DNA of 64,000 nucleotides from CAVZTX01 sp963778375. GTDB lineage: Bacteria > Chloroflexota > Ktedonobacteria > Ktedonobacterales > Ktedonobacteraceae. The stretch is from contig CAVZTX010000011.1 in assembly GCA_963778375.1 (NCBI GenBank), positions 310,001 through 374,000 of the forward strand. Reading direction: 5' to 3'. Made by a program: the position numbers and the translations under genes. The stretch's first letter is position 1; every line of letters begins with the position of its first letter. The notes beneath the pieces are model-generated. The model ran no database searches and was not told the origin of the DNA. It was given only the letters and a program-made list of their open reading frames with translations. Positions 25,513 to 34,427 of the stretch are shown here, in pieces.

Positions 25513-26052
25513 ATGAGCAAACTACAAGTCGCAGAGTTCTTGACCCTGGATGGGGTCATGGAAGCACCTGACACCTGGAACGGACCATTCATGAATGAAG
25601 AAATAGGCATGGATATCGGCGGCCGCCTCTTTCAGATTGACGCGCTGCTTTACGGACGCCGGACCTATGAAGAAATGGCGGCCGCCTGGCCAGAGAGAAC
25701 GGGTGACATGGCTGATCGATTTAACAACATCCCTAAGTTCGTGGTTTCAACTACCCTCCAGGAGGCGACATGGAACAATTCCAAGCTGATCAAGGACAAT
25801 ATCGCCAAAGAAGTATCCAAGCTCAAGCAGCAGTTTGGTCAAAACATAGCGATCCTGGGTAGTGGCGAGCTTGTACGTACGCTCATGCAGCACGACCTCA
25901 TCGATGAGTATTTGCTCATCGTCTGTCCACTGATCCTGGGCAAAGGCAAGCGGCTCTTTGAAGACGCAAGCCGAACGACGCTGCGATTGATCACCTCCAA
26001 GGCGTACACGACGGGTACCGTTTCTCTCACCTACCAACCGATCAAGGAATGA
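25513..26052 (+). CDS. Dihydrofolate reductase-family protein (RibD C-terminal domain type)
   Basis: The 179-residue protein begins at ATG 25513 behind AAAGGAG; the open frame extends upstream without an SD. SLDGV-type start (TLDGVMEAPDTW), DALLYGRRTYEEMAAAWP, FNNIPKFVVSTTL, ILGSGELVRTLMQHDLIDEYLLIVCPLILGKGKRLF and a short C-terminus match YwjB/YyaP-like proteins with the RibD_C (DHFR-like) fold. These bind NADPH, and the natural substrate is usually unknown. It lies between the small protein and an alpha/beta hydrolase, all on the same strand. Confidence 0.85.
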   Translation: MSKLQVAEFLTLDGVMEAPDTWNGPFMNEEIGMDIGGRLFQIDALLYGRRTYEEMAAAWPERTGDMADRFNNIPKFVVSTTLQEATWNNSKLIKDNIAKEVSKLKQQFGQNIAILGSGELVRTLMQHDLIDEYLLIVCPLILGKGKRLFEDASRTTLRLITSKAYTTGTVSLTYQPIKE

Positions 26053-26100
26053 TGGAAACGTTCTGGCCTCGTCTCCCTAGATGGATGAATGGAGAATAGT

Positions 26101-26898
26101 ATGAAAACAGTCATTTCGCAAGACGGCACTGCTATCGCCTACGACCAGGTCGGCCAGGGACCGGCAGTCATCTTAGTGGCTGGAGCTTTCAGCTACCGCA
26201 AGTACCCTGCTTCAGTGCAATTAGCAGATCTGCTGGCACAGCACTTCACAGTATTCAACTACGATCGACGAGGCCGAGGCGACAGTGGCGATACCAAGCC
26301 CTACGCGGTCGAGCGCGAAATTGAGGATATCCAGGCGCTCATCGACGCGGCTGGCGGCTCGGCATACGTCTGGGGCCTGTCCTCTGGTGCTATTCTTGCC
26401 CTCGAGGCGGCTGCTAGTGGTCTGGCGATCAACAAACTGGCATTGCAGGAACCTCCCTTGTTCGTCAATGCTAATGATCGTCAACCGCCGAAGGATTTTA
26501 CCGCACACCTCACGAATCTAATCAGTTCGGACCGGCGAGGTGAGGCAGTTAAGTACTTCATGACCCAAGGCATGGGTGCTCCTGGATTTGTCATCCCGTT
26601 GATGCACCTCATGCCAGGCGCATGGAAACAGCTCACGGCCGTTGCCCATACGCTTCCGTATGACGCCAAGCTTTTGGAATGCCATACACCGGGGTCTGGC
26701 AAGGACTGGCAGACGGTCACCATGCCGATGCTGGTGATGGCAGGCAGTGAAAGCCCGGCTTTCTTGCGTCATGACGCACAAGCACTTGCCGAAGCGCTGC
26801 CTCATGCGCGCCTGCTCGTTCAAAAAGGCCTGGGCCATACCAAGCAGTTATCACCGAAGCTGATCGCATCGGTGCTGGGAGAGTTCTTCGAGGGCTAA
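26101..26898 (+). CDS. Alpha/beta hydrolase
   Basis: The 265-residue protein starts at ATG 26101 (GGAGA 5 nt upstream). It has the oxyanion strand VILVAGAFS, YDRRGRGDSGD after strand 4, the nucleophile elbow GLSSG (Ser near residue 93), a cap region rich in Met and Pro, and the C-terminal catalytic His in GLGHTKQL. This is the standard alpha/beta hydrolase fold, of a kind common as an uncharacterised esterase or lactonase. It lies 48 bases after the RibD-like gene and may share its transcript. Confidence 0.85.
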   Translation: MKTVISQDGTAIAYDQVGQGPAVILVAGAFSYRKYPASVQLADLLAQHFTVFNYDRRGRGDSGDTKPYAVEREIEDIQALIDAAGGSAYVWGLSSGAILALEAAASGLAINKLALQEPPLFVNANDRQPPKDFTAHLTNLISSDRRGEAVKYFMTQGMGAPGFVIPLMHLMPGAWKQLTAVAHTLPYDAKLLECHTPGSGKDWQTVTMPMLVMAGSESPAFLRHDAQALAEALPHARLLVQKGLGHTKQLSPKLIASVLGEFFEG

Positions 26899-27179
26899 TG
26901 AGGTACGCATCTATGGTGAGGAGGCAAGCAATTACGGCATAGGTTGAGCTTCGTCGTTTTGCTTCCTCCTCTCACATTCCCTTCACGATCTCATCTTTAT
27001 CACAAGCGATCATTTCAATATATATCACCTCATCATATGAGTCGGTGTCCTACTCCTTCATACGCTAAGTTCGATCCCACGACATATTTTCCCGTATTCT
27101 GCCATACAATACTCCCCTTGTTACATTCATCCAGCCATCCGCGTGTTTTAAATATATACATATTGAGGAGGTAAGTTAC

Positions 27180-28877
27180 ATGCAGAGCACTGATAAGCGA
27201 AAGCTGGGCGACTGGTGGGCTGAGGGAGATACACCTGTACGTACCGATTCTCGTATCACCTATCTCATCGATGGACGCACGACAATGTTTACAATGTGCA
27301 TTCATTTTCTCAAAGCACACAAGTATATTTACCTGGCAAACTGGGGCATAACTCCCGGCATGGAGCTTGTGCGTGGAACAGATCATCGAGCAGGGCCGGA
27401 TGGCAGTCCCGAACAAGAAGCTTTGCTTGCCGAACTACGCGCCGAAGGGCTTGAGCAAGCTGATATCGACTTCTGGTGTAGTCATGATCTTTCTGTCCAG
27501 GCAGTGCTGGGCTATGCAGTGAGCAAAGGGGTTGAAGTCAAGGCGTTGCTATGGGATACATTGGTATTGCCAGGGATACCTATCTACTATCATCCCAAAG
27601 AAGCCAAAGAGCAGTTGGAACAGGTTGGCGTCACCTGCATCCTTGATGATAGCGCTCGCGGCATTATGCATCATCCCATGGAGTCATTGCATCAAAAAAT
27701 CTCAGTTGTGGATGGGGTATATGCCTCCGTCGGTGGCATTGATTTGATGATCGACCTGGATGGTGATTTCGACCGCTGGGATACACCGTCGCATCCCTTC
27801 TCTTCTCCTTTACGTCGCACTAGTGAGGGTACCAGTCCCCACCCTTGGCACGATGTTCACTCCATCATTGAAGGCCCAGCAGCAGGGGACGTTGAATTGA
27901 ACTTTCGTCAACGCTGGAATGATGTAGTAAAGCGTCACCACTGGAATGAAGATCTGCTACTACCTGAGCATCCACTCCCACCTCCATTAGAGAGCAAGAG
28001 CGTGATCCAGGTGGCCCGTACTATTCCCGAACATACCTATAGTTTTGATCCTGATCCAGGTATCCAGGACATTGCGCAAATCTATGCGAAAGCATTTAGC
28101 AATGCGCAGCACTTCGTCTACCTGGAGAACCAGTACTTCTGGCAGCATTCCTATCTGCTGGTTGACGTTCCCTTACTTGGCGCTGATAACCCTCAGATGG
28201 AACGCAACATCCGCGAACTGGCCGCGGCGTTAAGGCGTGATGCGCTTGTCGTCATGGTTCTACCCGACCATCCAGAACCGGGACGAGCGTTCACGGACGC
28301 TGGCCTCACACTCTTACGTAAAGAGGCCGGTGATGCTGCGCAAGATGGACGGCTACAGGCTTTTTGCCTGGGCACCTCAACTTCTCAAGAGGATGGGGAA
28401 CATTATCGCCCTATCTATGTGCATGCGAAAGTTGGCATCGTTGATGATCTGTGGAGCACGGCTGGCTCGGCCAATTTGAACAATCGGGGCATGCGGGACG
28501 ACACTGAAATGAATGTTGCTGCCCTTGACGCGGAATTGGCGCGCAGTCTGCGCTTGATGCTGTGGGCTGAACACCTTGGGCTTGCCACGAATGAGGATAT
28601 ATTTGCTGTCACTCGTTACCTTCATCGGCAGCAACGAGGGCACGAGGATACGCACGCTAAACGTGTATTGAACTCCCTGGAAGAGACGCTTGGAGATCCA
28701 CTGACAGGAGTCCGCTTAATGCGTGAACGAGCCGAAGACAACCTACAACGTTATAAAGCAAAACAACCCCTGGTGGGTCACCTCCTACCCTATTTAACAG
28801 GCGAGGAGGCAACACAACAAGGACTGCCTTTCCGTGAAGAGCATGGTTGGCTCGAAGAACCTTCGAAGTCATCCTAA
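27180..28877 (+). CDS. Phospholipase D family protein
   Basis: The 565-residue protein has two HKD motifs: HQKISVVDG near residue 176 and HAKVGIVDD near 415, each followed by the GG/GS-x-N/D elements (SVGGIDL and TAGSANLNNRGM). The central stretch HPWHDVHSIIEGPAAGDVELNFRQRW is typical of eukaryotic-type and actinobacterial PLDs. No signal peptide is seen, so it is probably cytoplasmic or membrane-associated. It would hydrolyse or transphosphatidylate phospholipids; cardiolipin-type chemistry is possible. GAGGAGG stands 8 bases before the ATG. The gene is alone and converges on the glutamine synthetase-like gene. Confidence 0.88.
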   Translation: MQSTDKRKLGDWWAEGDTPVRTDSRITYLIDGRTTMFTMCIHFLKAHKYIYLANWGITPGMELVRGTDHRAGPDGSPEQEALLAELRAEGLEQADIDFWCSHDLSVQAVLGYAVSKGVEVKALLWDTLVLPGIPIYYHPKEAKEQLEQVGVTCILDDSARGIMHHPMESLHQKISVVDGVYASVGGIDLMIDLDGDFDRWDTPSHPFSSPLRRTSEGTSPHPWHDVHSIIEGPAAGDVELNFRQRWNDVVKRHHWNEDLLLPEHPLPPPLESKSVIQVARTIPEHTYSFDPDPGIQDIAQIYAKAFSNAQHFVYLENQYFWQHSYLLVDVPLLGADNPQMERNIRELAAALRRDALVVMVLPDHPEPGRAFTDAGLTLLRKEAGDAAQDGRLQAFCLGTSTSQEDGEHYRPIYVHAKVGIVDDLWSTAGSANLNNRGMRDDTEMNVAALDAELARSLRLMLWAEHLGLATNEDIFAVTRYLHRQQRGHEDTHAKRVLNSLEETLGDPLTGVRLMRERAEDNLQRYKAKQPLVGHLLPYLTGEEATQQGLPFREEHGWLEEPSKSS

Positions 28878-28945
28878 GTCCAGCTTTTGTTACCCTGAGG
28901 CCGACTTTGTCATCCCGACTGCTTCCTTGTCACCCTGACCAGCTT

Positions 28946-29016
28946 TGTCATCCTGAGTGCAACGAAGGATCTCTGTCCCACCACATACGAGATCCTTCGC
29001 GTTGCTCAGGATGACA
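28946..29016. terminator. Hairpin repeat between convergent genes (28-bp arms)
   Basis: Arms 28946-28973 and 28989-29016 are inverted copies of a repeat that begins TGTCATCCTGAG and ends GGATCTC, with two mismatches and a 15-base loop. It separates the convergent PLD and glutamine synthetase-like genes and can terminate both. Just upstream (28898-28945) are degenerate direct copies of its first half (TTTGTCATCC, TTGTCACCCTGA). The same sequence appears as single arms at 30477 and 49395. Confidence 0.75.
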
Positions 29017-29024
29017 TTCTAGGG

Positions 29025-30410
29025 TTAAATCAGTTCCAGATAGCGGCGGCGATCCCAGTTGGTTACGGCCTTTTCATACTCCTTGACCTCCCAACGGCGC
29101 GTCGCCACATAGTGCTCCACAAAATCCTCGCCCAGATATTCGCGTGCAAATTCACTCTGCTCAAACAAATCTGTCGCCGCGGAGAGATTGCGGGCTAGGG
29201 GACGAATACGGCCTTGCTCAATGGCCTGGACTACCGTCGCTTCATCGTACGCGTTACCATCTAGTCGCGCCGGTAACTCCAGTTTGTGCTCAATACCATA
29301 CAAGCCGCTTGCAAGTGTGGCAGCAAAGACCAGGTAGAAGTTGGCATCGGCACCCGGCACCCGATTCTCAATGCGGATGGAGCGTTTTCCATTGTTGATG
29401 ATACGTACCGCGCAGGTGCGATTATCCATACCCCACGTTGTGTTCAACGGTGCCCACGTGCCCTCAACGTAGCGCTTGTAGGAATTGATGATCGGCGCAT
29501 ACAGGACCATCACCTCTGGCATCTTGGAGAGCACCCCTGCCAGGAAATGCCGCATCGTAGTGGACATGTGATCGTCCGCGCTGTCATCCCAGAACAGATT
29601 GCGCTCTCGATTGCTATCCCACAAGCTCATATGTGAATGGCCGCTGCTGCCATCTTCCTGGTCATTCCACTTAGCCATAAAGGTCGCGGTGTAACCCAAC
29701 TGATGACAAATTTCCTTGACTCCCGTCTTGAAGAGCATTGTGCGATCACCAGAGGTTAAGGCATCGGCATAGTGGATATTCATTTCATACATACCTGGTC
29801 CATGCTCGCGGTTGTAGCCTTCGATCTCGACTCCATAGTCACGCATCATCCGTGCAATGCGCCCCAACAGGTGGTCATCGGCACTCGCTTGGCTGATCGC
29901 GTAGCAGTTGAAGCCAGGATTGAGCGGGGTCAGGTTCGGCCCAAAATCTTTCTCACGTAGTGATAACTGGTTTTCTCGAAAGAACCGGAACTCCAGTTCG
30001 GATGCTGCCATTGGCTCATAGCTTAAGGCACGCGCTCGCTGCATGACCTGACCAAGTACGTAACGCGGAGACACTGTTACCGGTTCACCATGCTCGGTCC
30101 ATAAATCGCACACGCAGGAAGCAACATTCTCTTCCCAGGGCACCAGCGCAAAGGTGGAGAGGTCGGGCTTCATGACAATGTCAGCGAAGCCGCGTTCCCA
30201 ATTGCTCACCTTCAGATTGGGCAGCACATTTTCTGCGATATCCCAGCCAAAAAGAACATCGCATTGAGCAAACCCATCATCAATTGAGTTGAGGAAAAAG
30301 CGAGAAGCTACCCGCTTGCCACGATAGACTCCTTCGATATCGGGGGCACCTATCTTTACATACTCCACCTTACCCTCATCCATGAGACGTTGAATTTCAG
30401 CCATGTCCAT
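29025..30410 (-). CDS. Glutamine synthetase-like ligase (gamma-glutamyl amide ligase family)
   Basis: The 461-residue protein has the GS catalytic-domain pattern: SELEFRFF, GPGMYEMNIHYADAL, FMAKWNDQEDGSSGHSHMSLW, NSYKRYVEGTWAPLNTTWG, RIENRVPGADANFYL. The FMAKW/GSSGHSH stretch corresponds to the metal- and glutamate-site block of GS (usual FMPKP, GNGMHCHQS), and the departures from it place the protein in the GlnA-like/PuuA-like group that ligates glutamate to amines rather than in housekeeping GS. It follows the nitrilase-family gene on the same strand with a 111-base gap, suggesting a pathway that adds and then removes a gamma-glutamyl or amide group (inference). Confidence 0.8.
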   Translation of the reverse strand: MDMAEIQRLMDEGKVEYVKIGAPDIEGVYRGKRVASRFFLNSIDDGFAQCDVLFGWDIAENVLPNLKVSNWERGFADIVMKPDLSTFALVPWEENVASCVCDLWTEHGEPVTVSPRYVLGQVMQRARALSYEPMAASELEFRFFRENQLSLREKDFGPNLTPLNPGFNCYAISQASADDHLLGRIARMMRDYGVEIEGYNREHGPGMYEMNIHYADALTSGDRTMLFKTGVKEICHQLGYTATFMAKWNDQEDGSSGHSHMSLWDSNRERNLFWDDSADDHMSTTMRHFLAGVLSKMPEVMVLYAPIINSYKRYVEGTWAPLNTTWGMDNRTCAVRIINNGKRSIRIENRVPGADANFYLVFAATLASGLYGIEHKLELPARLDGNAYDEATVVQAIEQGRIRPLARNLSAATDLFEQSEFAREYLGEDFVEHYVATRRWEVKEYEKAVTNWDRRRYLELI

Positions 30411-30476
30411 GAGTCAGTTCATCCTTTCTTTCCTGGTCATTCTTTCTTTGTCATCCCTCCCTTGCCATCCCTTCTT

Positions 30477-30504
30477 TGTCATCCTGAGTGCAACGAAGGA
30501 TCTC
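30477..30504 (+). repeat. Dispersed repeat, TGTCATCCTGAG type (single arm)
   Basis: The 28 bases match the left arm of the 28946-29016 hairpin exactly (TGTCATCCTGAG to GGATCTC). They are preceded by several TTTGTCATCC-like units (30443-30476). It sits in the spacer between the nitrilase-family and GS-like genes. Confidence 0.8.
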
Positions 30505-30521
30505 ATCCTTCCTTTTACTGT

Positions 30522-31343
30522 TCACCAGCGATAGACCTCTGGCTTGCGATTTTCTAAGCTTGGAATCTGTGAACGAGCCTGCTCAATCTGCGCGAGATCA
30601 ATATCGCCTACAACAACTGTTGGCATATCCGCAGCCTGGGCGACCACCAGCCCCCAGGGATTGACGATCATGGAACGACCAAAACATTGCTTGTTTGGTG
30701 GATAGGTTCCAACATGTGCAGGAGCAACTACATAGCAAAGGTTTTCGATGGCTCGCGCCCGCAGCAGCACTTCCCAGTGGTCCCGACCGGTATGGAGCGT
30801 GAAAGCAGCAGGCACCATCAGTATCTCGGCACCTTGCAATGCCAGAGAGCGGTAAAGTTCCGGGAAGCGAAGATCGTAGCAAACCGTCAATCCAAACGTG
30901 ATACCATCAACTTCAGCCGTTACAATCGAATCGCCCGCCGCAATACGCTCAGATTCGTAGTGTTTCTCACCATTCTTCAGATTCACATCAAAGAGGTGTA
31001 TCTTGCGATACTGCGCGGCAATCTCGCCATCGCGATTGATCAGCACGGAAGTATTATAGAACTTGCCCACCAGATGCGGGTGACGCTCAATGATACTGCC
31101 GCCATGAACAATCATGTTGTGCTTGCGAGCCTTCTCCTGCAGTCGCTCAATGGCCGGTCCCGGAATTGTTTGCGCGGCTGTATCAAAGCCGCTATAGGGG
31201 CCAAGATATGTCCAATATTCGGGAAGTGCTACGAATTGTGCGCCCATATCGGCAGCTTGATCCAGAGACCGCTCTACATTGGCCAGATTCTCAACGGGGT
31301 CGTCACGTGAGTTGAGTTGAACAATCGCTGTTTTTAGATGCAT
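30522..31343 (-). CDS. Carbon-nitrogen hydrolase (nitrilase superfamily, Nit/omega-amidase-like)
   Basis: The 273-residue protein shows the complete catalytic set: Glu in LPEYW (near 43), Lys in RKIHLFDVN (near 111) and Cys in VCYDLRFPE (near 154), with RARAIENLCYV following. The length and motifs match the Nit1/Nit2 branch (omega-amidase or deaminated-glutathione amidase). I start at ATG 31341-31343 because GGAGGAG lies 8 bases upstream, inside the longer frame. It is upstream of and co-oriented with the GS-like gene. The substrate cannot be fixed by sequence. Confidence 0.88.
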   Translation of the reverse strand: MHLKTAIVQLNSRDDPVENLANVERSLDQAADMGAQFVALPEYWTYLGPYSGFDTAAQTIPGPAIERLQEKARKHNMIVHGGSIIERHPHLVGKFYNTSVLINRDGEIAAQYRKIHLFDVNLKNGEKHYESERIAAGDSIVTAEVDGITFGLTVCYDLRFPELYRSLALQGAEILMVPAAFTLHTGRDHWEVLLRARAIENLCYVVAPAHVGTYPPNKQCFGRSMIVNPWGLVVAQAADMPTVVVGDIDLAQIEQARSQIPSLENRKPEVYRW

Positions 31344-31646
31344 GTTCCAGGCTCCTCCCTCTGTATGCACTGTGGGGAACCCTGTCTGGGGACAGGTAAA
31401 CTCGTTGTTGGCAGAGTAGCACGTGAAAACCTCATCGTCAAGGGCAAAAGCGCTATAGAAACCTGGATCAAATGGTTATATTTGCCTGCCTCATGCTTTT
31501 ATCCATCTCGACACTGCGCTTCCACTATGTTAAACTACCATCAGAATAGAAAGGTAAGAAGTTTGAAAGTATCTACCCTTAACTCAGCATAATTTCCGTT
31601 CTTTAAACAAAGGCTGCTAGCTAGTCCATGCACCAGCAATATTTAG
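31344..31646. other. 303-bp divergent intergenic region
   Basis: It lies between the nitrilase-family gene (minus) and the DD-carboxypeptidase (plus). It contains a short hairpin CCTGTC/GACAGG (31381-31396, loop TGGG), whose sequence recurs imperfectly at 58531-58549 (ACCCTGGCTAGGGGACAGG). The ORF through this region is low-complexity by eye and not credible. No clear promoter was fixed. Confidence 0.5.
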
Positions 31647-33281
31647 ATGGAGAAACCGGGCGCGATGTACAAAACCCCGCCATCCGATGACGAACAACGC
31701 GAGTTGCCAGAAATCAGCTACCCCGTTCAACGGCGCAGACGTGCGGCAGCGCCTAAGCAGCCAGCACGACTACTCGATGACTATTATCCCGACGAACGTC
31801 CCGAAATTCCCCGTATCAGGCGCGCATCGCTACGTCTCAAACCAGAGGATATAGAGGATACGCAAGGCCCAACTCAATCCACCAGCAACAAAATAATGGT
31901 CGCACCGCGTCAACGTCAAACCATCTATGAACCGTCTCAAACAGCTCGTCGCCTTAAACGCACGCCGGCACATACGCGCCATAGACATGCGCAGCGCTTG
32001 CCGCTCAATTATCTACAATACCTTAGTCGCAATCAAGTAATTATGGCCCTGGGTATCCTGATATTAATTTCATTGATCGTTATTGTCCCTATTATCTCTC
32101 GCATCGGTCATTCGTCTACCAGCACAACATTAGCCAACGCCGGTATCGGTAATAGTCAGCCCCCGTCGCTTCAGCAGGTTCCTTTAGGTCCACATGAACT
32201 AGTTATCACGCCCGAGGACAGCGATCATCCCGCTCCTCCTGTGTATGCAACCGCGGCCTATCTACTCAACACCGATACGGGTGCGACACTCTATGCTCGC
32301 GACCCGTTTATGCACCTGCCAATGCTTAGCACGACAAAATTGATGACGGCGGTCCTGGCAGTTGAACACGGCAATCCCGACCAGCAAATAACCATCACTC
32401 CTTCCATTGCAAACGACATAAGCCGGTTGAGCGCCGATAGCGCTTTGTTTGGCATAAAAAAGGGCGAAACGTATACGCTGCGTGAGATGCTCTACGGCCT
32501 GCTCCTGCTTTCTGGCAATGATGCCGCCATTGCCATTGCAGATACCATCGGGGGAAATATTCAAAACTTCGTAGCAAGCATGAACGCACGAGCGCATCAA
32601 CTTGGGCTAAACGATACTCACTACGTAAATCCTCATGGATTATTGCAGACCGGACAATACTCCAGCGCTCACGATCTGGCAATACTGGCGAAGTACAGCC
32701 TCAGCTTACCGCTCATTGCCCAGATCAGCGCAACAAAAACATACCATATTCCCCAGGGTGGAAATCATCCCGAGCGCTTCCTGATTAACGAGAACCAGTT
32801 TCTCTGGTGGTATCCAGGCGTTGCCGGTGGCAAGACAGGCTACGCTCCAGATGACTACGTACAGGTCATGTCCGTGACACGCAACAACCATCACCTGATC
32901 GGTGTCGTGATCCAAACCGTTGACTGGTGGACCGATATGCGCGATCTTATGAACTGGGGCTTCGACACCTTCACCTGGGTTTCACCTCGTGATTCGGATA
33001 TTGCGCATCCCCCCATCCCATATGACAGCCTGTGGAACTATTTTGCCGACGACAAGCAGGGAAATACTATCTCAACCGCCAATGCCGGTCGTTACTACAT
33101 TTACACGGGTTTTAGTATCTCCGGGCCAATTTTGAAGTATTTTGACAAGTCAGGGGGCCTGAAGAAATTCGGCTATCCAACGGCTATGCCCAGGGCATTC
33201 AACGCGTCATCCATAAGCCAGCAATTCCAGAAAACCACGATCCGGTGCAATCTGACAACGAACGCATGCCAAACCAGTTAA
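31647..33281 (+). CDS. D-alanyl-D-alanine carboxypeptidase (peptidase S11)
   Basis: The 544-residue protein has a basic, Arg-rich cytoplasmic N-terminus of about 130 residues, one membrane helix (VIMALGILILISLIVIVPII) and an extracellular S11 domain with SxxK in LSTTKLMTAV, SGN in LLLSGNDAAIAIA and KTG in GGKTGYAPDDY. An extra C-terminal region of about 110 residues (GRYYIYTGFSISGPILKYF, KKFGYPTAMPRAF) follows the catalytic part and resembles LGFP-like cell-wall repeats. Typical PBP5 enzymes are about 400 residues with a signal peptide; the long cytoplasmic arm is unusual. It trims pentapeptide stems of peptidoglycan. The start could also be the Met at codon 7; no good SD is seen. Confidence 0.88.
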   Translation: MEKPGAMYKTPPSDDEQRELPEISYPVQRRRRAAAPKQPARLLDDYYPDERPEIPRIRRASLRLKPEDIEDTQGPTQSTSNKIMVAPRQRQTIYEPSQTARRLKRTPAHTRHRHAQRLPLNYLQYLSRNQVIMALGILILISLIVIVPIISRIGHSSTSTTLANAGIGNSQPPSLQQVPLGPHELVITPEDSDHPAPPVYATAAYLLNTDTGATLYARDPFMHLPMLSTTKLMTAVLAVEHGNPDQQITITPSIANDISRLSADSALFGIKKGETYTLREMLYGLLLLSGNDAAIAIADTIGGNIQNFVASMNARAHQLGLNDTHYVNPHGLLQTGQYSSAHDLAILAKYSLSLPLIAQISATKTYHIPQGGNHPERFLINENQFLWWYPGVAGGKTGYAPDDYVQVMSVTRNNHHLIGVVIQTVDWWTDMRDLMNWGFDTFTWVSPRDSDIAHPPIPYDSLWNYFADDKQGNTISTANAGRYYIYTGFSISGPILKYFDKSGGLKKFGYPTAMPRAFNASSISQQFQKTTIRCNLTTNACQTS

Positions 33282-33293
33282 GGGGACTATGTG

Positions 33294-33983
33294 ATGAAAG
33301 AGGATAAAGATCCAACTCGGATCACTATGGATGCGTATTCGCATATCGCCTCTCACTATGCTCATACCCATAGTATCGCTACCCACCCAGAATTCTGGCG
33401 TGAGCATTTGCAACGCTTTGTTGATGCAGTACAATCAAGCCCCATATTCCAAGCCAACCCTTCACTTCCAGTATTGGATGTTGGATGCGGACCAGGCCGC
33501 GACTCGCTCCTGCTAGCGCAAATGGGCTTCAATGTAATCGCGACCGATCTTTCAGAAGCAATGCTCGACGAGGCCCACAAACGCTGCCAGGACCAACCTT
33601 TTGCCGAATGCATCACCTTCCGGCGTATGGACATGCGCATACTTGATCTTCCAGACGCCTCGTGCGCCGGGCTTTGGGTCTCAGCCTCCTTCCTGCATAT
33701 CCCCAAGCGTGAAAATCTAGCCGTGCTTAAAGAACTTGTACGCGTACTGGCTCCTGGTGGTCCTCTCATGCTACTGGTCAAAGAGTCCGATAGCGGAGAC
33801 GACGAACGCTACGAGGCACACTCGGAAAGTGGCAATTTGCGCTTCTTTGCCCGCTATCGTGGCGGCGAACTCTGGACATTGCTCGAGCAGGCAGGCTTAA
33901 AAGTCCTGGAGATTACAACGACAGTCGATACGCGTTTCACCGACGGTCGTCGCTGGTTGTGCGCGTTAAGCATAAAAGGCTAG
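33294..33983 (+). CDS. Class I SAM-dependent methyltransferase
   Basis: The 229-residue protein shows motif I VLDVGCGPGRDSLLLA, motif II VIATDLSEAMLDEA, motif III-like RRMDMRILDLPDA and LVRVLAPGGPLMLLVKE. This is the usual Methyltransf_11/25 Rossmann layout with a long substrate-binding C-terminus. It begins 12 bases after the carboxypeptidase stop; I prefer ATG 33294 to the adjacent GTG 33291 because of AGGGGA spacing. It is probably co-transcribed with the carboxypeptidase. The substrate is unknown. Confidence 0.85.
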   Translation: MKEDKDPTRITMDAYSHIASHYAHTHSIATHPEFWREHLQRFVDAVQSSPIFQANPSLPVLDVGCGPGRDSLLLAQMGFNVIATDLSEAMLDEAHKRCQDQPFAECITFRRMDMRILDLPDASCAGLWVSASFLHIPKRENLAVLKELVRVLAPGGPLMLLVKESDSGDDERYEAHSESGNLRFFARYRGGELWTLLEQAGLKVLEITTTVDTRFTDGRRWLCALSIKG

Positions 33984-34427
33984 TGCAACAGCACTTACTT
34001 GCATCGTTCAATACATGACTATCCCAAGCACCATGTAGGGTATCCCATATTTCTTATCATTTCCTCCCAAAACATATTGCTTTCGAGTGAAGATGGATAA
34101 TCGAAAGTAAAGATTTCTTAACCTTCGGTGTTTTTCATCTCTACTTCATATTCATATTATATGCTACGTCAGAACCTTGTACACCACTTTTACCTTTACA
34201 TATTGGCAGACAAGGGCGCTTTGCTGACACGGAATGTCATCATTTTTTACGAAAGTACTAAATCGATGTTTCTGAATTAGGTAATTATACCTAGTTTAAT
34301 ATCCATTTCATGAAGGGAACGTAGGCTAAAAAGGAACGATATCAGTCTCTAAATGGAGCGATGATAACTACCCAAGCTCTGATGCAACTGGTTGTTTTGT
34401 GAGCAAATGAGTGAGGTTACAATTCTT
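33984..34427. other. 444-bp AT-rich intergenic region upstream of the two-component system
   Basis: No gene is seen. The region carries TCTTAACC at 34116-34123, TATTATAT near 34155 that could be part of a -10 box, and an inverted repeat TAGGTA/TACCTA at 34278-34293. AT-richness and such elements are as expected for a regulated promoter. The start of transcription cannot be placed. Confidence 0.5.
34278..34293. promoter_or_regulatory. TAGGTA-ATTA-TACCTA inverted repeat, candidate operator
   Basis: Six-base perfect arms around ATTA lie about 135 bp upstream of the response regulator ATG. Autoregulation by the response regulator is the simplest reading, but no experiment or second copy supports it. 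Confidence 0.3.

Noticed and set aside
26899..27179. ORF of 76 residues upstream of the phospholipase D gene
   Set aside because: It has no SD, odd composition and lies in AT-rich upstream DNA.
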